64,000 nt of DNA from Lentisphaeraceae bacterium (GCA_004555175.1 SFJE01000004.1:1-64000); one strand, 5' to 3'. Positions 44,549 to 53,304 are shown, counted from the stretch's first letter. Notes: a model not told the origin generated them from the letters alone. Numbers and translations: made by a program.

Positions 44549-45207
44549 TGACCGACCTATCTCCCGAAGCCTTGCGGCAAGCTAAGAAAGCAATCCGCGC
44601 GCAGATGCGCCAGTTGCGCGCGGAGGTCTCCAAGCAGGACCGCTTTTTGGCCGGCAAGCAGGCCGCCGAGATGCTGCTTGATGCGCGCGGGTTGGCCTTG
44701 GTGCCGCGCTTTCGCACTTTTGCTTCCTACCTGAGCACGGATGAAGAGTTCCCCACCGAGGAGTTGCATCTGTCGCTCTTTCAGGTGGGGGCCGTAGTGG
44801 CTGTGCCGCGCTTCTCGCAGCGGCTGCAGGATTACCACTGGGCACCCTTGCCGCCGGGCGCGCCGTTGCGTCAGGGACCGCATGGCATCTGGGAGCCGGC
44901 CGAGCCGCTACGCGTGAGTCGCGCCGCGATGGAGGTGGTGTTGGTGCCGGGTTTGGCCTTTGATACGCGCGGCGGGCGGATTGGATATGGCGCGGGGATC
45001 TACGACCGGCTCTTGGCGCAGTTGCGCCCGAGTGTGTTGCGGGTGGGCGTGGCTTACAATTGCCAGGTACTGCGCGAGGCGCTCCCTCAGGAGGCGCACG
45101 ATCGGCTGATGGACTACATTGTCACCGAGGATCATTGGATTGACTGCCGCCGCGCGCGGAATATCCGCCGCTCGGGCTATGGTGCGCCAACGCCGGTGGT
45201 CAAGTGA
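44545..45207 (+). CDS. 5-formyltetrahydrofolate cyclo-ligase
   Basis: A 220-aa ATP-dependent enzyme that converts 5-formyl-THF to 5,10-methenyl-THF. It has an N-terminal Lys/Arg-rich helix pair, the substrate-binding YLSTDEEFPTEEL segment and the C-terminal signature LVPGLAFDTRGGRIGYGAGIYDR (positions ~128-150, given as overlapping parts), which binds ATP. Length is slightly above usual. ATG 44545 overlaps the proA stop, and the next gene starts 1 nt after its stop. Confidence 0.92.
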   Translation: MMTDLSPEALRQAKKAIRAQMRQLRAEVSKQDRFLAGKQAAEMLLDARGLALVPRFRTFASYLSTDEEFPTEELHLSLFQVGAVVAVPRFSQRLQDYHWAPLPPGAPLRQGPHGIWEPAEPLRVSRAAMEVVLVPGLAFDTRGGRIGYGAGIYDRLLAQLRPSVLRVGVAYNCQVLREALPQEAHDRLMDYIVTEDHWIDCRRARNIRRSGYGAPTPVVK

Positions 45208-45208
45208 G

Positions 45209-46006
45209 ATGACTTCGCCTGCCTTTTCATTGCAGTTCCTGGGCACGGGCACCTCGGTGGGGGTGCCGATGATTGGCTGCGCCTGCCCGGTCTGCACCAG
45301 TGCCGACCCGCGCGACCGCCGCCGCCGCGCCTGTGCCTATGTTCGCCTAGGCGAGCGCGCCCTCTTGCTCGATGCCGGGCCGGACCTGCGCGAGGCGTGC
45401 CTCCAGTGGCGCGTGGCGCGGGTCGATGCCGTCTTCATCACCCATCTCCATGCCGACCACATCTTCGGCTTTGACGATATTCGCCGCTTCAACACCCTTC
45501 AAGGCAACCAGGTCATCGCCTGCTATGCTGGGCCTGAAACGCTCGCGGGGATGCGCCGAATCTTCCCGTACATTTCCAGCCGCCCAAACGCGCAGGGGCT
45601 CTATCGGCCGCTGATTGACTTTGTGCCCGTGCAGGGGCCCTTCGAGGCCTTGGGCGCGCGCCTCACGCCCTTGCGTGTGGAGCATGGAAACCTCGAGACG
45701 CTGGGGCTGCGTATCGACTTCGCCGGCCGATCCCTCGCCTACCTGCCTGATGTCCACACGTTGCCCGAGGAGACCCTTGATCAGCTCCAGGGGCTGGATC
45801 TGTTGGTGCTTAACTTGCTGCGTCTGCGCCCGCACCCCACCCACCTCACCCTCGAGCGCGCGGTGGATTACGCCCAACGCATCGCCCCTCGCCAGACGCT
45901 CTTCACGCACCTCTCGCACGATCTGCCGCACGCCGACTTCGCGCCGCTCCTCCCGCCCGGGATGGCTATCGCCTGGGATGGGATGGAATACGCGCTGCGT
46001 GCGTAG
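45209..46006 (+). CDS. PhnP-like metallo-beta-lactamase-fold hydrolase
   Basis: A 265-aa MBL-fold enzyme. The N-terminus FLGTGTSVGVP is followed by the extra Cys cluster CACPVC, as in PhnP-type phosphodiesterases, and the metal motif THLHADH. Further ligands are probably in LRVEHGN, YLPDVH and FTHLSHD. PhnP proper hydrolyses cyclic ribose phosphate, but no phn genes are nearby, so the substrate is open. ATG 45209 is 1 nt after the cyclo-ligase stop; it is the last gene of the operon. Confidence 0.88.
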   Translation: MTSPAFSLQFLGTGTSVGVPMIGCACPVCTSADPRDRRRRACAYVRLGERALLLDAGPDLREACLQWRVARVDAVFITHLHADHIFGFDDIRRFNTLQGNQVIACYAGPETLAGMRRIFPYISSRPNAQGLYRPLIDFVPVQGPFEALGARLTPLRVEHGNLETLGLRIDFAGRSLAYLPDVHTLPEETLDQLQGLDLLVLNLLRLRPHPTHLTLERAVDYAQRIAPRQTLFTHLSHDLPHADFAPLLPPGMAIAWDGMEYALRA

Positions 46007-46012
46007 AGGAGA

Positions 46013-46069
46013 GAGGGCCTGTCCGTCTCGGCACGCGTGCTGTCATCTGTCCTCCGTCATCTGTCATCG
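46013..46069. repeat. Heptad-repeat element R7
   Basis: A core CGGCACGCGTGCTGTCATCT (46029-46048, one mismatch to R2) is followed by CTGTCCT-CCGTCAT-CTGTCAT heptads. It starts 6 nt 3' of the MBL gene stop. The left arm is short. Confidence 0.75.
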
Positions 46070-46072
46070 TCT

Positions 46073-46112
46073 TAACAGTACGGGCGCGGCAATTGCCGCG
46101 CCCGTGCTGTTA
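46073..46112. terminator. Bidirectional terminator between convergent operons
   Basis: A near-perfect hairpin pairs TAACAGTACGGGCGCGGC with its complement through 46112, with the centre at AATT. It lies between the plus-strand proA operon and minus-strand galE. Confidence 0.85.
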
Positions 46113-46128
46113 ATCTGCAAACAGAGGC

Positions 46129-47145
46129 TTACTCTGCATAGCCGTTGGGGTTCATCGACTGCCACTTCCAAGAGGAGGCGCACATGTCATCGAGCGTGTG
46201 CGTGGCGGTCCAACCGAGGAGCTCCTTGGCGTAGGTGGGGTCGGCGTAGCACTCGGGGGCGTCACCCGGGCGGCGGGGGGCGATCTCGTAGGGGATTTCC
46301 TTGCCGCAAGCCTTGGAGAAGGCGTGAATCATGTCGAGGACCGAGTAGCCGGTGCCGGTGCCGAGGTTGACGGTGTAGAGCTTGCCAGGGGTCTGCTCAA
46401 GCTTCTTGAGGGCGGCGAGGTGGCCGCGGGCCAGGTCGACCACGTGGATGTAGTCGCGCACGCCGGTGCCATCCTTGGTGGGATAGTCATCGCCGAAGAC
46501 GCGAACCTTGGGCAGGCGGCCAACGGCGACCTGGGCGATGTAGGGCATCAGGTTGTTGGGGATGCCGTTGGGATTTTCGCCGATGCGGCCGGAGGGGTGG
46601 GCGCCGACGGGGTTGAAGTAGCGCAGGAGCATCACGCCCAGGTCGGGTTCGGCGGCCTTGACGTCGCTCAGGACGCGCTCGAGGAAGAGCTTGGTGGCGC
46701 CGTAGGGGTTGAGGGCGCCGGTGGAGCAGCTTTCATCGAGCGGGACCTTCTCGGGCATGCCGTAGACGGTGGCCGAGGAGGAGAAGACGATGTTGCGGCA
46801 GCCATACTCCTTCATCAGCTTGAGGAGGTTGAAGGTGCCGGTCATGTTGTTGTGGTAGTAGAAGAGGGGCTTGGCAACCGATTCACCCACAGCCTTGAGG
46901 CCGGCGAAGTGGATGACTGCATCGTAGTGGGCCTTCTTGAAGACCTCTTCAAGCGCCTCGTAGTCCAGCAGGTCCACCTTGTAGAAGTGGGGGGTGCGGC
47001 CGGCGAGTTCGGCGCCGCGCTTGACGGCCTCTTCCTGGGAGTTGTAGAGGTTGTCGACGATGGTCACTTCGTATCCGGCCTGTTGGAGCTCGATGACGGT
47101 GTGGGTTCCGATATATCCGGCGCCGCCGGTGACGAGGATGTGCAT
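46129..47145 (-). CDS. galE: UDP-glucose 4-epimerase
   Basis: A 338-aa SDR enzyme interconverting UDP-glucose and UDP-galactose. It has the NAD motif GGAGYIGTHT, the Ser/Tyr/Lys triad in FSSSATVYG and NPYGATKLF, and LRYFNPVGAHPSG. Length is normal. AAAGGAT precedes ATG 47145. It follows the Ser/Thr kinase by 30 nt. Together with the UDP-galactopyranose mutase at the window end it could supply galactofuranose to cell-surface glycans. Confidence 0.96.
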   Translation of the reverse strand: MHILVTGGAGYIGTHTVIELQQAGYEVTIVDNLYNSQEEAVKRGAELAGRTPHFYKVDLLDYEALEEVFKKAHYDAVIHFAGLKAVGESVAKPLFYYHNNMTGTFNLLKLMKEYGCRNIVFSSSATVYGMPEKVPLDESCSTGALNPYGATKLFLERVLSDVKAAEPDLGVMLLRYFNPVGAHPSGRIGENPNGIPNNLMPYIAQVAVGRLPKVRVFGDDYPTKDGTGVRDYIHVVDLARGHLAALKKLEQTPGKLYTVNLGTGTGYSVLDMIHAFSKACGKEIPYEIAPRRPGDAPECYADPTYAKELLGWTATHTLDDMCASSWKWQSMNPNGYAE

Positions 47146-47175
47146 GGATTGATCCTTTCTTTCGTGTTTAAGCCG

Positions 47176-48087
47176 TTACCATTCAGCTGTGAAACTGACA
47201 GAACTTTCCCCCGGCTTGAGCGGGGTTGCCAGGAGGGGTTCTCCGGCGTAAAGGTGGGCAATGTCCGCAGCCAACGTTTCCCAATTAGGATAGCGCAGTG
47301 TGCGGTCTTTGGCAAGCATGCGGTTGAGCATGAGGGCGAGGGGGCGCGGGATGGCGGGCATCAGCACGCGCGGATCGCGGGCGAAGTTGGGGCCAATGTG
47401 CGCATCGACCACCTGCTGATCGGTCTTGCCAGGAAAGAGGATATGGCCTGTGAGCAGGTGATAGAGCGTGGCGCCGAGGGAGTAAATGTCCGCGCGGCAG
47501 TCAAGGTCGGGCAAGTCGTAAATCTGGTCCGGGCTCATATAGGCCGGCGTGCCCATAATTTCGCCGGCACTGTCGGCTGCGCCCTCCTTCGCTGCGGTGA
47601 GTACCGAGCGCGAGATGCCCAAATCCATCACCTTGACGGTGCCATCGGCATCGACCATCAAGTTGTCGGGCTTCAAGTCGCAATGGACCACGCGGAAGCG
47701 TTGCCAGGCGTACTGCAGCGCATCGGTCACCGATTCCAGGATAATCAGCCCGTCATCGACATCCAGGTGGCCCTTGCGGGCGAGGTAGGAGGCAAAGGTG
47801 TAGCCGCGCACCCACTCCATCACAAAGTAGGAGAACCCGGCCTTTTCGCCGGTGTCGTAGACGCGTACAATGTTGCGATGCTGGAAGCGCGCGCAGGCTT
47901 TGGCTTCGTTGTGGAAGCGCTCGACATCTTCGGCCGTGCGCACAAAGTCCTCCTTGAGCACCTTGACGGCCACTTCACGCCCCGTGGAGAGCTGCCGCGC
48001 GCGGTAGACTGTTGCGGTTCCGCCCTCGCCGAGCACCGCTTCCAGGACTAGGTTGGGAAAGATGTCTGCGGGCGGAAGGTCGGCCAA
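47176..48087 (-). CDS. Eukaryotic-type Ser/Thr protein kinase, catalytic domain only
   Basis: A 303-aa kinase. The Gly-rich loop is LGEGGTATVY, the Lys is in VAVKVLK, the catalytic loop is VHCDLKPDN (HCD instead of HRD), the Mg loop is DLG (instead of DFG) and the activation end is GTPAYMSPDQ. No membrane segment or sensor domain follows. TTG 48087 is inferred as the start: its GGAG lies 8 nt upstream and overlaps the stop of the previous gene, and no ATG or GTG fits. It sits between a secreted toroid protein and galE; substrate unknown. Confidence 0.85.
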   Translation of the reverse strand: MADLPPADIFPNLVLEAVLGEGGTATVYRARQLSTGREVAVKVLKEDFVRTAEDVERFHNEAKACARFQHRNIVRVYDTGEKAGFSYFVMEWVRGYTFASYLARKGHLDVDDGLIILESVTDALQYAWQRFRVVHCDLKPDNLMVDADGTVKVMDLGISRSVLTAAKEGAADSAGEIMGTPAYMSPDQIYDLPDLDCRADIYSLGATLYHLLTGHILFPGKTDQQVVDAHIGPNFARDPRVLMPAIPRPLALMLNRMLAKDRTLRYPNWETLAADIAHLYAGEPLLATPLKPGESSVSFTAEW

Positions 48088-48092
48088 GGGGA

Positions 48093-49163
48093 TTACTCCA
48101 AAACGAAGGTCAGTGCGAGCAAGGCGTAACTGGTGGAGAGCGCGGGGTCGCCTTCCCAGAAGCGGTTGCTCTCGTTGCGCCAGGCGCCATCGGCCTGCTG
48201 GCGCGCGAGCAGCTCCTTGGCCAACGCCTCGCGCCAATCCACGGTGGAGCCATCTTCCAACGGCAAGCGGTCAATCCCCGCTGCGCTTAGGGCGCGGGCT
48301 AAAATCTCGTAGTAGAAGTAGAGCCCTTGGTTCCCCTGCCCGGCGTTCTCCTTCAGCGTCCAATGCGCCCCCAGCCACTGGCAGGTGGAGCGCACCTTGG
48401 GGTCCTCGCGCGAGAGTTGGCAGTGGAGCATCGAGAGCAGCCCCGCGTAGGTCATCGACCCGTGCGAGCGCAGCGTGGAGACACCCCCGCGCGGCACTTC
48501 GCGGTTGTAGACGAAACTCCCGGCTGCCTCCCCCTCCTGCTCTTGCATCGAGAGGACATACTTCTTGGCCGCCTCCCAATTGATGTCCACCCGCTTCTGC
48601 TCCGCCGGCCGAGACTCCTCAACATCCTGCGTCAAGCGCATTGCATCCAGGGCATAGAAGGTGTTATTGAGGTCGGTATACGCCCTGGGCGAAGTCTTGT
48701 CGTAGCCAAAACCGCCCTCGTGCAGGCCCTCGGTCTCAATCTGCGTGGAGGCGATATAGGCGCGCGCTGCCAAGAGGACCTCGGTGTTCCGCGTCTTCCC
48801 GCCGGCTGCATGGAGCGCAGTCATACATAAGCAGGTGTTATAGTTGCCCAGACCGCCCCCGCGCCGCCCGGGAATCGGCACATAGAGCCCGCCATCGGGC
48901 TGTGCACAGGAGAGAATGTAGGCCTCGGCCTTCGTGGCCGCCTCGCTGTTCTCCGGCCGCGGTGCGCGCGCCATCGCCCACAATGCCAACGCGCTCAACC
49001 CCGGAAAACGCTTGTCCGACCAATTTCCCTCGGCCGTCTGCGTCCCGCGCAGATAGGCAAAGCCCCGATCCATCGCCGAACGCACCTGCTCGCGCGTTCC
49101 CTCCGTGAGCGCCCAAAGCGGCATAACTACGGTCAGCAGCAAACTCAACAGCAACGATTTCAT
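48093..49163 (-). CDS. Secreted alpha/alpha-toroid (prenyltransferase/squalene-cyclase-like) protein
   Basis: A 356-aa exported protein. A signal peptide (~1-24) is followed by repeats of the terpene-cyclase/prenyltransferase toroid: AEGNWSDKRFPGLSALAL, QPDGGLYVP, GGFGYDKTSPRAYTDLNNT and QADGAWRNES. The acidic DxDD motif of squalene-hopene cyclase is not seen, so a binding or structural role is more likely than cyclisation. ATG 49163 lies 6 nt after a -10 element, implying a leaderless mRNA. The kinase follows at once (stop overlaps its Shine-Dalgarno). Confidence 0.82.
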   Translation of the reverse strand: MKSLLLSLLLTVVMPLWALTEGTREQVRSAMDRGFAYLRGTQTAEGNWSDKRFPGLSALALWAMARAPRPENSEAATKAEAYILSCAQPDGGLYVPIPGRRGGGLGNYNTCLCMTALHAAGGKTRNTEVLLAARAYIASTQIETEGLHEGGFGYDKTSPRAYTDLNNTFYALDAMRLTQDVEESRPAEQKRVDINWEAAKKYVLSMQEQEGEAAGSFVYNREVPRGGVSTLRSHGSMTYAGLLSMLHCQLSREDPKVRSTCQWLGAHWTLKENAGQGNQGLYFYYEILARALSAAGIDRLPLEDGSTVDWREALAKELLARQQADGAWRNESNRFWEGDPALSTSYALLALTFVLE

Positions 49164-49169
49164 ACCGAC

Positions 49170-49198
49170 AGTGTAGCACACCCCGCGCGCCGGGGCAA
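49170..49198 (-). promoter_or_regulatory. Promoter giving a leaderless transcript
   Basis: The minus strand has TTGCCC (49198-49193), a 17-bp spacer and TGC-TACACT (-10 at 49175-49170). Seven nt downstream is the A of ATG 49163. Confidence 0.78.
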
Positions 49199-49213
49199 GC
49201 CGCTCCGGGTCTC

Positions 49214-49245
49214 ACCCTTATCCCGAAATATTCCGGGATAAGGGT
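49214..49245. terminator. Perfect inverted repeat (terminator-like)
   Basis: ACCCTTATCCCGAAATATTCC pairs with its complement; the stem CCCTTATCCCG / CGGGATAAGGG closes on a short A/T loop. It lies between the toroid gene promoter and the repeat at 49322. Which transcript it ends is unclear. Confidence 0.6.
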
Positions 49246-49321
49246 GTGCAGAAGGAAAGGAACGGCGGCGCGGATTATCACGCGGCGCCGAGAGAACTAA
49301 CCGCTCGGCGGAGCGCAACTA

Positions 49322-49409
49322 ATAAGACCCCGTCTTATTGGCAACAAGACCCCGTCTTATTGGCAACAAGGCGGGGCCTTATTCATTCAAGTCGCTCGGG
49401 AAGCGAGTT
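49322..49409. repeat. Two-hairpin intergenic repeat, copy B, with tandem duplication
   Basis: 49350-49409 is identical to 7-66. The left part is duplicated as two 22-bp units (49324-49345 and 49346-49367). AATAAGAC-CCC-GTCTTATT at 49321-49339 is a perfect small hairpin that competes with the larger stem. It lies 3' of recO on the minus strand. The rest of 49199-49485 holds no gene. Confidence 0.85.
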
Positions 49410-49485
49410 GAGACCCGGGTTGGTGCGTATTGGAGCTCGGCGTTGCGAAGGTTGGCCGCTGCGGCGTCCCGGGCTTGGGCTTCCC

Positions 49486-50313
49486 TTAGATGAGGAGGTC
49501 GAGGGCGGTACGGCGGGGGCCGGGGAGGAGATCGAGGTGAAGGTTGAGGAAGATGCCCAGGAAGCGGCGTAGACCAAAGATGCCAGGAAAGGGCTCCGGG
49601 CGCCCGAAGAGGTCGGTGCGCTGCGAGGTGCGGGCGCATTCGAGGGTCTGGACGATAGACGCTCGCGTGAACTGCATAAAGAGTTCGGGGATCTCTTGGT
49701 GGAGCGAGAGGGTCAGGGGCTTGGGCAGGCGGCTGGGACGGTGCTCGCAGCAGAAGTGCCCTTCTTCGACCGAGAAGGTGGCGTGCGGGGCGGGTGCGCA
49801 ATGTTGGCAGGGGGTGAAGTCTGGCGCCACGCCCAGCTGCTGCAGGAGATTGCTCTCCAACCACAGGAGTAGGAGGGGAACTTCGCGTTCGGAGGCCGTG
49901 GGAAGCACGTCTAGGAGGTCTTCGAGCACCTGAAAGAGGGCGGGCGAGGGGAGCCCCGGGCGGGTGGCACGCAGGGTTAGATCGCAGACATACGCTGCGG
50001 CAGTCGCCGCACGCCAATGGCGCCGCAGCGCTTCGCGCAAGGTCAGGGGCGTACACTCGCGAATATGGTGCGTGCCGCCGGCGCGGCTATGGGCGTAGAA
50101 GACGATTTCGCAGGTGTAGCCCACATCGTAGCGCCCCACAAAGCCGCTCTTGGGCCGCTGGGCCCCCTTGACGGGCGTAGTAAGCAGCCCATACTCGCGG
50201 GTGAACCAGGTGACCATTTGCGAGGTTTTGGAGAAGGGGCGCACGCACAGACAGATGGCCTCGTCCTTGAGTAGGAGGGCTTGTGGCGCAGGCGTCTCGG
50301 TGGCTTCAAGCAC
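49486..50313 (-). CDS. recO: DNA repair protein RecO
   Basis: A 275-aa protein of the RecFOR pathway that loads RecA at gaps. The N-terminal OB-fold (DEAICLCVRPFSKTSQMVTW, VKGAQRPKSGFVG) is followed by a helical domain with a zinc-type CQHC...CCEH motif. GTG 50313 has GGAAG 7 nt upstream and overlaps the dehydrogenase stop by 8 nt; the frame is open further upstream but only as an overlap. It is the last gene of the DJ-1/rpoN operon. Confidence 0.9.
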   Translation of the reverse strand: MLEATETPAPQALLLKDEAICLCVRPFSKTSQMVTWFTREYGLLTTPVKGAQRPKSGFVGRYDVGYTCEIVFYAHSRAGGTHHIRECTPLTLREALRRHWRAATAAAYVCDLTLRATRPGLPSPALFQVLEDLLDVLPTASEREVPLLLLWLESNLLQQLGVAPDFTPCQHCAPAPHATFSVEEGHFCCEHRPSRLPKPLTLSLHQEIPELFMQFTRASIVQTLECARTSQRTDLFGRPEPFPGIFGLRRFLGIFLNLHLDLLPGPRRTALDLLI

Positions 50314-51202
50314 GATAGGCTTCCAGCCAGGCAGCGAAGGCGCGATCGAGGTAATCCGGCGCGAAGGCCGAGGCGTGCGGCAGCAGGAAGCAGCGCGGCG
50401 CCTTGCGGAGCGGCCCATCGACGGGGTAGGGCTCTGCTTGCAGGACGTCGAGGAAGGCGGCATAAAGCTTCCGGGCCTCCAGTGCCTGGGCGAGCGCCTC
50501 CTCATCCACCGCATTGCCGCGCCCGACATTGATGAGCACCGCGTGGGCGGGCAAGCGCGCGAGGGCGGCGGCATCGACGAGGTGATCTGTCTCGCGGGTG
50601 GCCGGCAGGGCCAGGATGAGCGCATCGGCCTGCGGCAGCAACTGCGGCAACTCCGGCAGGTTGGCGCGGCGCACGCCGTGGATGGTCACCCCAAGGGCCG
50701 AGAGCTTGCGCCCGATGGCTTGGCCGATATGGCCATAGCCCAAGATGACCGCAGTGCTGCCAGCGATGGTGGTCCGGTGGGGCGTGAACTCCGGCCACGG
50801 TTCGGCCTCCGTGCACAGCCCCAGCCCTGGGAGCAACCCGCGCCGTACGGCAAGGAGCATCCCCACCACGCTCTCGGCCATAATCTCGCCATGGAAGGTG
50901 CCGTGGGTCAAACGGATCCGGTCGGGCAGCTGTGCGCCGAGGAGTTCGCGTCCAGCCGCTGGGGTGGCAATCCACCGGAGGCGGTAGGTGAGCGGCAACC
51001 ACGCCTCACAGAAGCGGAAGGTGAGCACATAGGTGGCCTTGGAGAGGTTGCGCACAAAGGCCTCTTGGCTGTCGGCAAAGATGACCTCCAGCTCGGGTAC
51101 TTTGGTCGCCCACCGCGCCACCTGTTCACGTGTGGCGGTGAACTCTGGCACCCCGCGTAGGGCCAGCCAGATAAGCAAAATGGGTTTGGAGGGCGCGTCC
51201 AT
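50306..51202 (-). CDS. D-2-hydroxyacid dehydrogenase
   Basis: A 298-aa NAD-dependent oxidoreductase of the D-isomer 2-hydroxyacid dehydrogenase family. The coenzyme motif is VILGYGHIGQAIGRKL, the conserved Arg segment is INVGRGNAVDEEAL, and the active-site His is near LPHASAF; the family Glu is probably within DVLQAEPYP. It reduces 2-keto acids; substrate unknown. AAAAGGA precedes ATG 51202. Confidence 0.9.
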   Translation of the reverse strand: MDAPSKPILLIWLALRGVPEFTATREQVARWATKVPELEVIFADSQEAFVRNLSKATYVLTFRFCEAWLPLTYRLRWIATPAAGRELLGAQLPDRIRLTHGTFHGEIMAESVVGMLLAVRRGLLPGLGLCTEAEPWPEFTPHRTTIAGSTAVILGYGHIGQAIGRKLSALGVTIHGVRRANLPELPQLLPQADALILALPATRETDHLVDAAALARLPAHAVLINVGRGNAVDEEALAQALEARKLYAAFLDVLQAEPYPVDGPLRKAPRCFLLPHASAFAPDYLDRAFAAWLEAYRA

Positions 51203-51224
51203 AACGATTCCTTTTGATTGCAGA

Positions 51225-52700
51225 CTACCGCTTTCGCCGTTGACGGGTGGAGGGAATGCCGAGGAGATCGCGGTATTTGGCCACGGTTCGGCGGGCTAAG
51301 GGAATGCCACGCGCGGCCATGGCCTCCATAATGGCTTGGTCGGAGAGGGGCGCAGCGGGGTCCTCGGCGGCCACCAGCTCGCGGAGTGCCTGTTTGGCCT
51401 GCTGCTCCGAGACGCTCTCGCTGCCGGCCGCGGCCACGGGCAGCGCGCGCGTGAAGAAGGCTTTGAGCGGAATTGGCTTGCGGGCTGTGGCCACGCGAAC
51501 GGATTTGTCTTTGATGGTGCGCGAGATGATGCTCTCATCATAGCCCACCGCTTGGGCGACTTCGCGCTGGAGGAGGGGCTTGAGGGTGCTTGCCTCGCCG
51601 CCGCTGGCCAAGAAGGCGCGCTGGTGGTTGAAGATGACCTGTGCCACGCGCCGGAGTGTATCGTTTCGCTCGTGATAGGCATCCACCAGCAGGCGCGCCG
51701 AGCGCTCTAGGTCGCTGATGCAGGCGCGCTCTTCGCGCGTCTTGGCCGCCTCGCGCGCAGCTTCAATGGCCGCTTCGTCCACGCGGAAACGCGGGAAGAT
51801 GCGCTCATCGCAGGAGGCCTTCCAAGAGCCATCGGCCATCGGTAGCGCCACCACTTCGGGTACCTCCAGATTCTCTTTTGGGGCAAAGGCGCGGCCGGGA
51901 AAGGGATTGAGCCCCTTGAGGAAGGCGAGCGCCTCGGCCAATTCCGCCGGCGTGCAGCGCAAGTCTTTGGCCAGGCGCTCGGGCGAGCGATCGAGGAGCG
52001 CATTGAGGTGGTGGCAGAGGCGGAGCTTGAGGGCGCGCTGCGTATCATAACCCGGTGCCGCTTGCACCTGCAGGGCGAGGCATTCGGCCAGTGACCGCGC
52101 ACCCACGCCCACCGGATCGAGCGCTTGCACAGCGGCAATCGCGCGCGGCAAATCGGCCGACTCGGCAACTTCCGCGCGTCCTTGGCAGAGCTGCCACCAA
52201 TCGGCCAGCAGCGCTTCGGAGGAGGTGCGCAGGTAGCCATCGCTATCAAGTGCATCGCAGACTAGGAGCGTGAGGTCGCGCTGCGCACCGGGATCAAGTG
52301 TCTCGAGGATCTGCCGCTCCAGATGGCGATAGAGCGTCTCGGGTTCGGTTTGGGAGAGAAGGCGCCACTCGTGGCGACGGGCGGCCTCTACACGGTCGAT
52401 AAAGTCGGTCTGCTCGCCATACCCCTCGCGTCCGCTCAACAGGTAATCGGGGTCATCGGCTTCGCCCGCATCGCCGGCGGCACGCTCGCGTAGGGCATCG
52501 AGCGACTCGGCTTCCAGGGCTGGCTCAAACTCCAAAAAGGGATTTTGCTCTGCGCGCTGACGCATCTCCATCTGCAGCGCCTGAATCGGCAGCGGCAACA
52601 ACTTGAGGCGCTGTTGTGCCTGGATGGAAAGGACCTGCTCTTGGGCCTGCCGCTGTTGCAGCGAGGCGCCCAGATTCAGACCTGTTGCGAGTTCTGCCAA
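51225..52700 (-). CDS. rpoN: RNA polymerase sigma-54 factor
   Basis: A 491-aa sigma-54. Region I is Gln/Leu-rich (RLKLLPLPIQALQMEM), an acidic region II follows (~55-90), then the core-binding domain. The C-terminal DNA-binding part has a helix-turn-helix (LQREVAQAVGYDESIISRTI) and the RpoN box ARRTVAKYR. It recognises TGGCAC-N5-TTGC promoters, two of which are in this window ahead of pilus genes. The start is TTG 52700 with AGGA upstream; no ATG or GTG is available before region I. It is 17 nt after the DJ-1 gene. Confidence 0.95.
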   Translation of the reverse strand: MAELATGLNLGASLQQRQAQEQVLSIQAQQRLKLLPLPIQALQMEMRQRAEQNPFLEFEPALEAESLDALRERAAGDAGEADDPDYLLSGREGYGEQTDFIDRVEAARRHEWRLLSQTEPETLYRHLERQILETLDPGAQRDLTLLVCDALDSDGYLRTSSEALLADWWQLCQGRAEVAESADLPRAIAAVQALDPVGVGARSLAECLALQVQAAPGYDTQRALKLRLCHHLNALLDRSPERLAKDLRCTPAELAEALAFLKGLNPFPGRAFAPKENLEVPEVVALPMADGSWKASCDERIFPRFRVDEAAIEAAREAAKTREERACISDLERSARLLVDAYHERNDTLRRVAQVIFNHQRAFLASGGEASTLKPLLQREVAQAVGYDESIISRTIKDKSVRVATARKPIPLKAFFTRALPVAAAGSESVSEQQAKQALRELVAAEDPAAPLSDQAIMEAMAARGIPLARRTVAKYRDLLGIPSTRQRRKR

Positions 52701-52717
52701 GGGCGAGGGGTCCTAAT

Positions 52718-53269
52718 CTAGAGCAATGCGTCCTGCCACACCTGCGCCACGGCTGCTGCCGGTCGGAGCGCCTCGGCAATTGCCCGGGCAAAGGCGGCAA
52801 AGGCCCCCGGCCCCGCCCCAGTGATCAAGTTTCCGCTGACTACCGCCGGTGCATCGGTATAGGCCGCCCCCAACTCAGCAATGAAGTTCGGCGCCGGATA
52901 ACAGGTGGCCTGCCGCCCGGCGGTCAACACGCCAGCTCGCGGCAGGACCAACGCCGGCGCTGCACAAATCGCGCAAATCCACTTTCCCTGTGCATTGAGT
53001 GCACGTAACCACGCCTCCACCTCCGCCGAGGCCGCTAGGGCCGTCGCCCCGCCCATGCCACCAGGGAGAATGACCCCTTCCACGCGCTCAGGCGTCCACG
53101 CTCCCGGGAAGGCCCCATCGGCTTGAACGGTGATGCCATGCGCGCCCCGCACCATTGTGCCCTCGGCCAAGGAGGCTGTCTGCACCTCCACCCCCGCGCG
53201 GCGCAACAGGTCCAGCGTTCCAAGCGCTTCGATTTCCTCAAATCCGTCTGCCAATAACATCAAAAGCAT
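52718..53269 (-). CDS. DJ-1/PfpI family protein
   Basis: A 183-aa flavodoxin-like protein. The nucleophile elbow Cys is in ICAICAAPA, the conserved Glu is in GFEEIEA, and GVILPGGMGG is typical. DJ-1/YajL/ThiJ-type members act in stress protection, with chaperone or deglycase activity proposed; the exact role is not decided by sequence. GGAGG precedes ATG 53269. It is first in the operon with rpoN. Confidence 0.9.
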   Translation of the reverse strand: MLLMLLADGFEEIEALGTLDLLRRAGVEVQTASLAEGTMVRGAHGITVQADGAFPGAWTPERVEGVILPGGMGGATALAASAEVEAWLRALNAQGKWICAICAAPALVLPRAGVLTAGRQATCYPAPNFIAELGAAYTDAPAVVSGNLITGAGPGAFAAFARAIAEALRPAAAVAQVWQDALL

Positions 53270-53304
53270 AGGTCATCCTCCATAAGAGCCGCAGTTGCGC
53301 CCCC

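Noticed and set aside
46198..48051. 617-codon plus-strand open frame opposite galE and the kinase
   Set aside because: Antisense to two clear genes across their boundary, with low-complexity composition; no start signal.
48093..49163. Squalene-hopene cyclase
   Set aside because: Toroid repeats are present, but the protein is about half the length, is exported and lacks the acidic DxDD motif.
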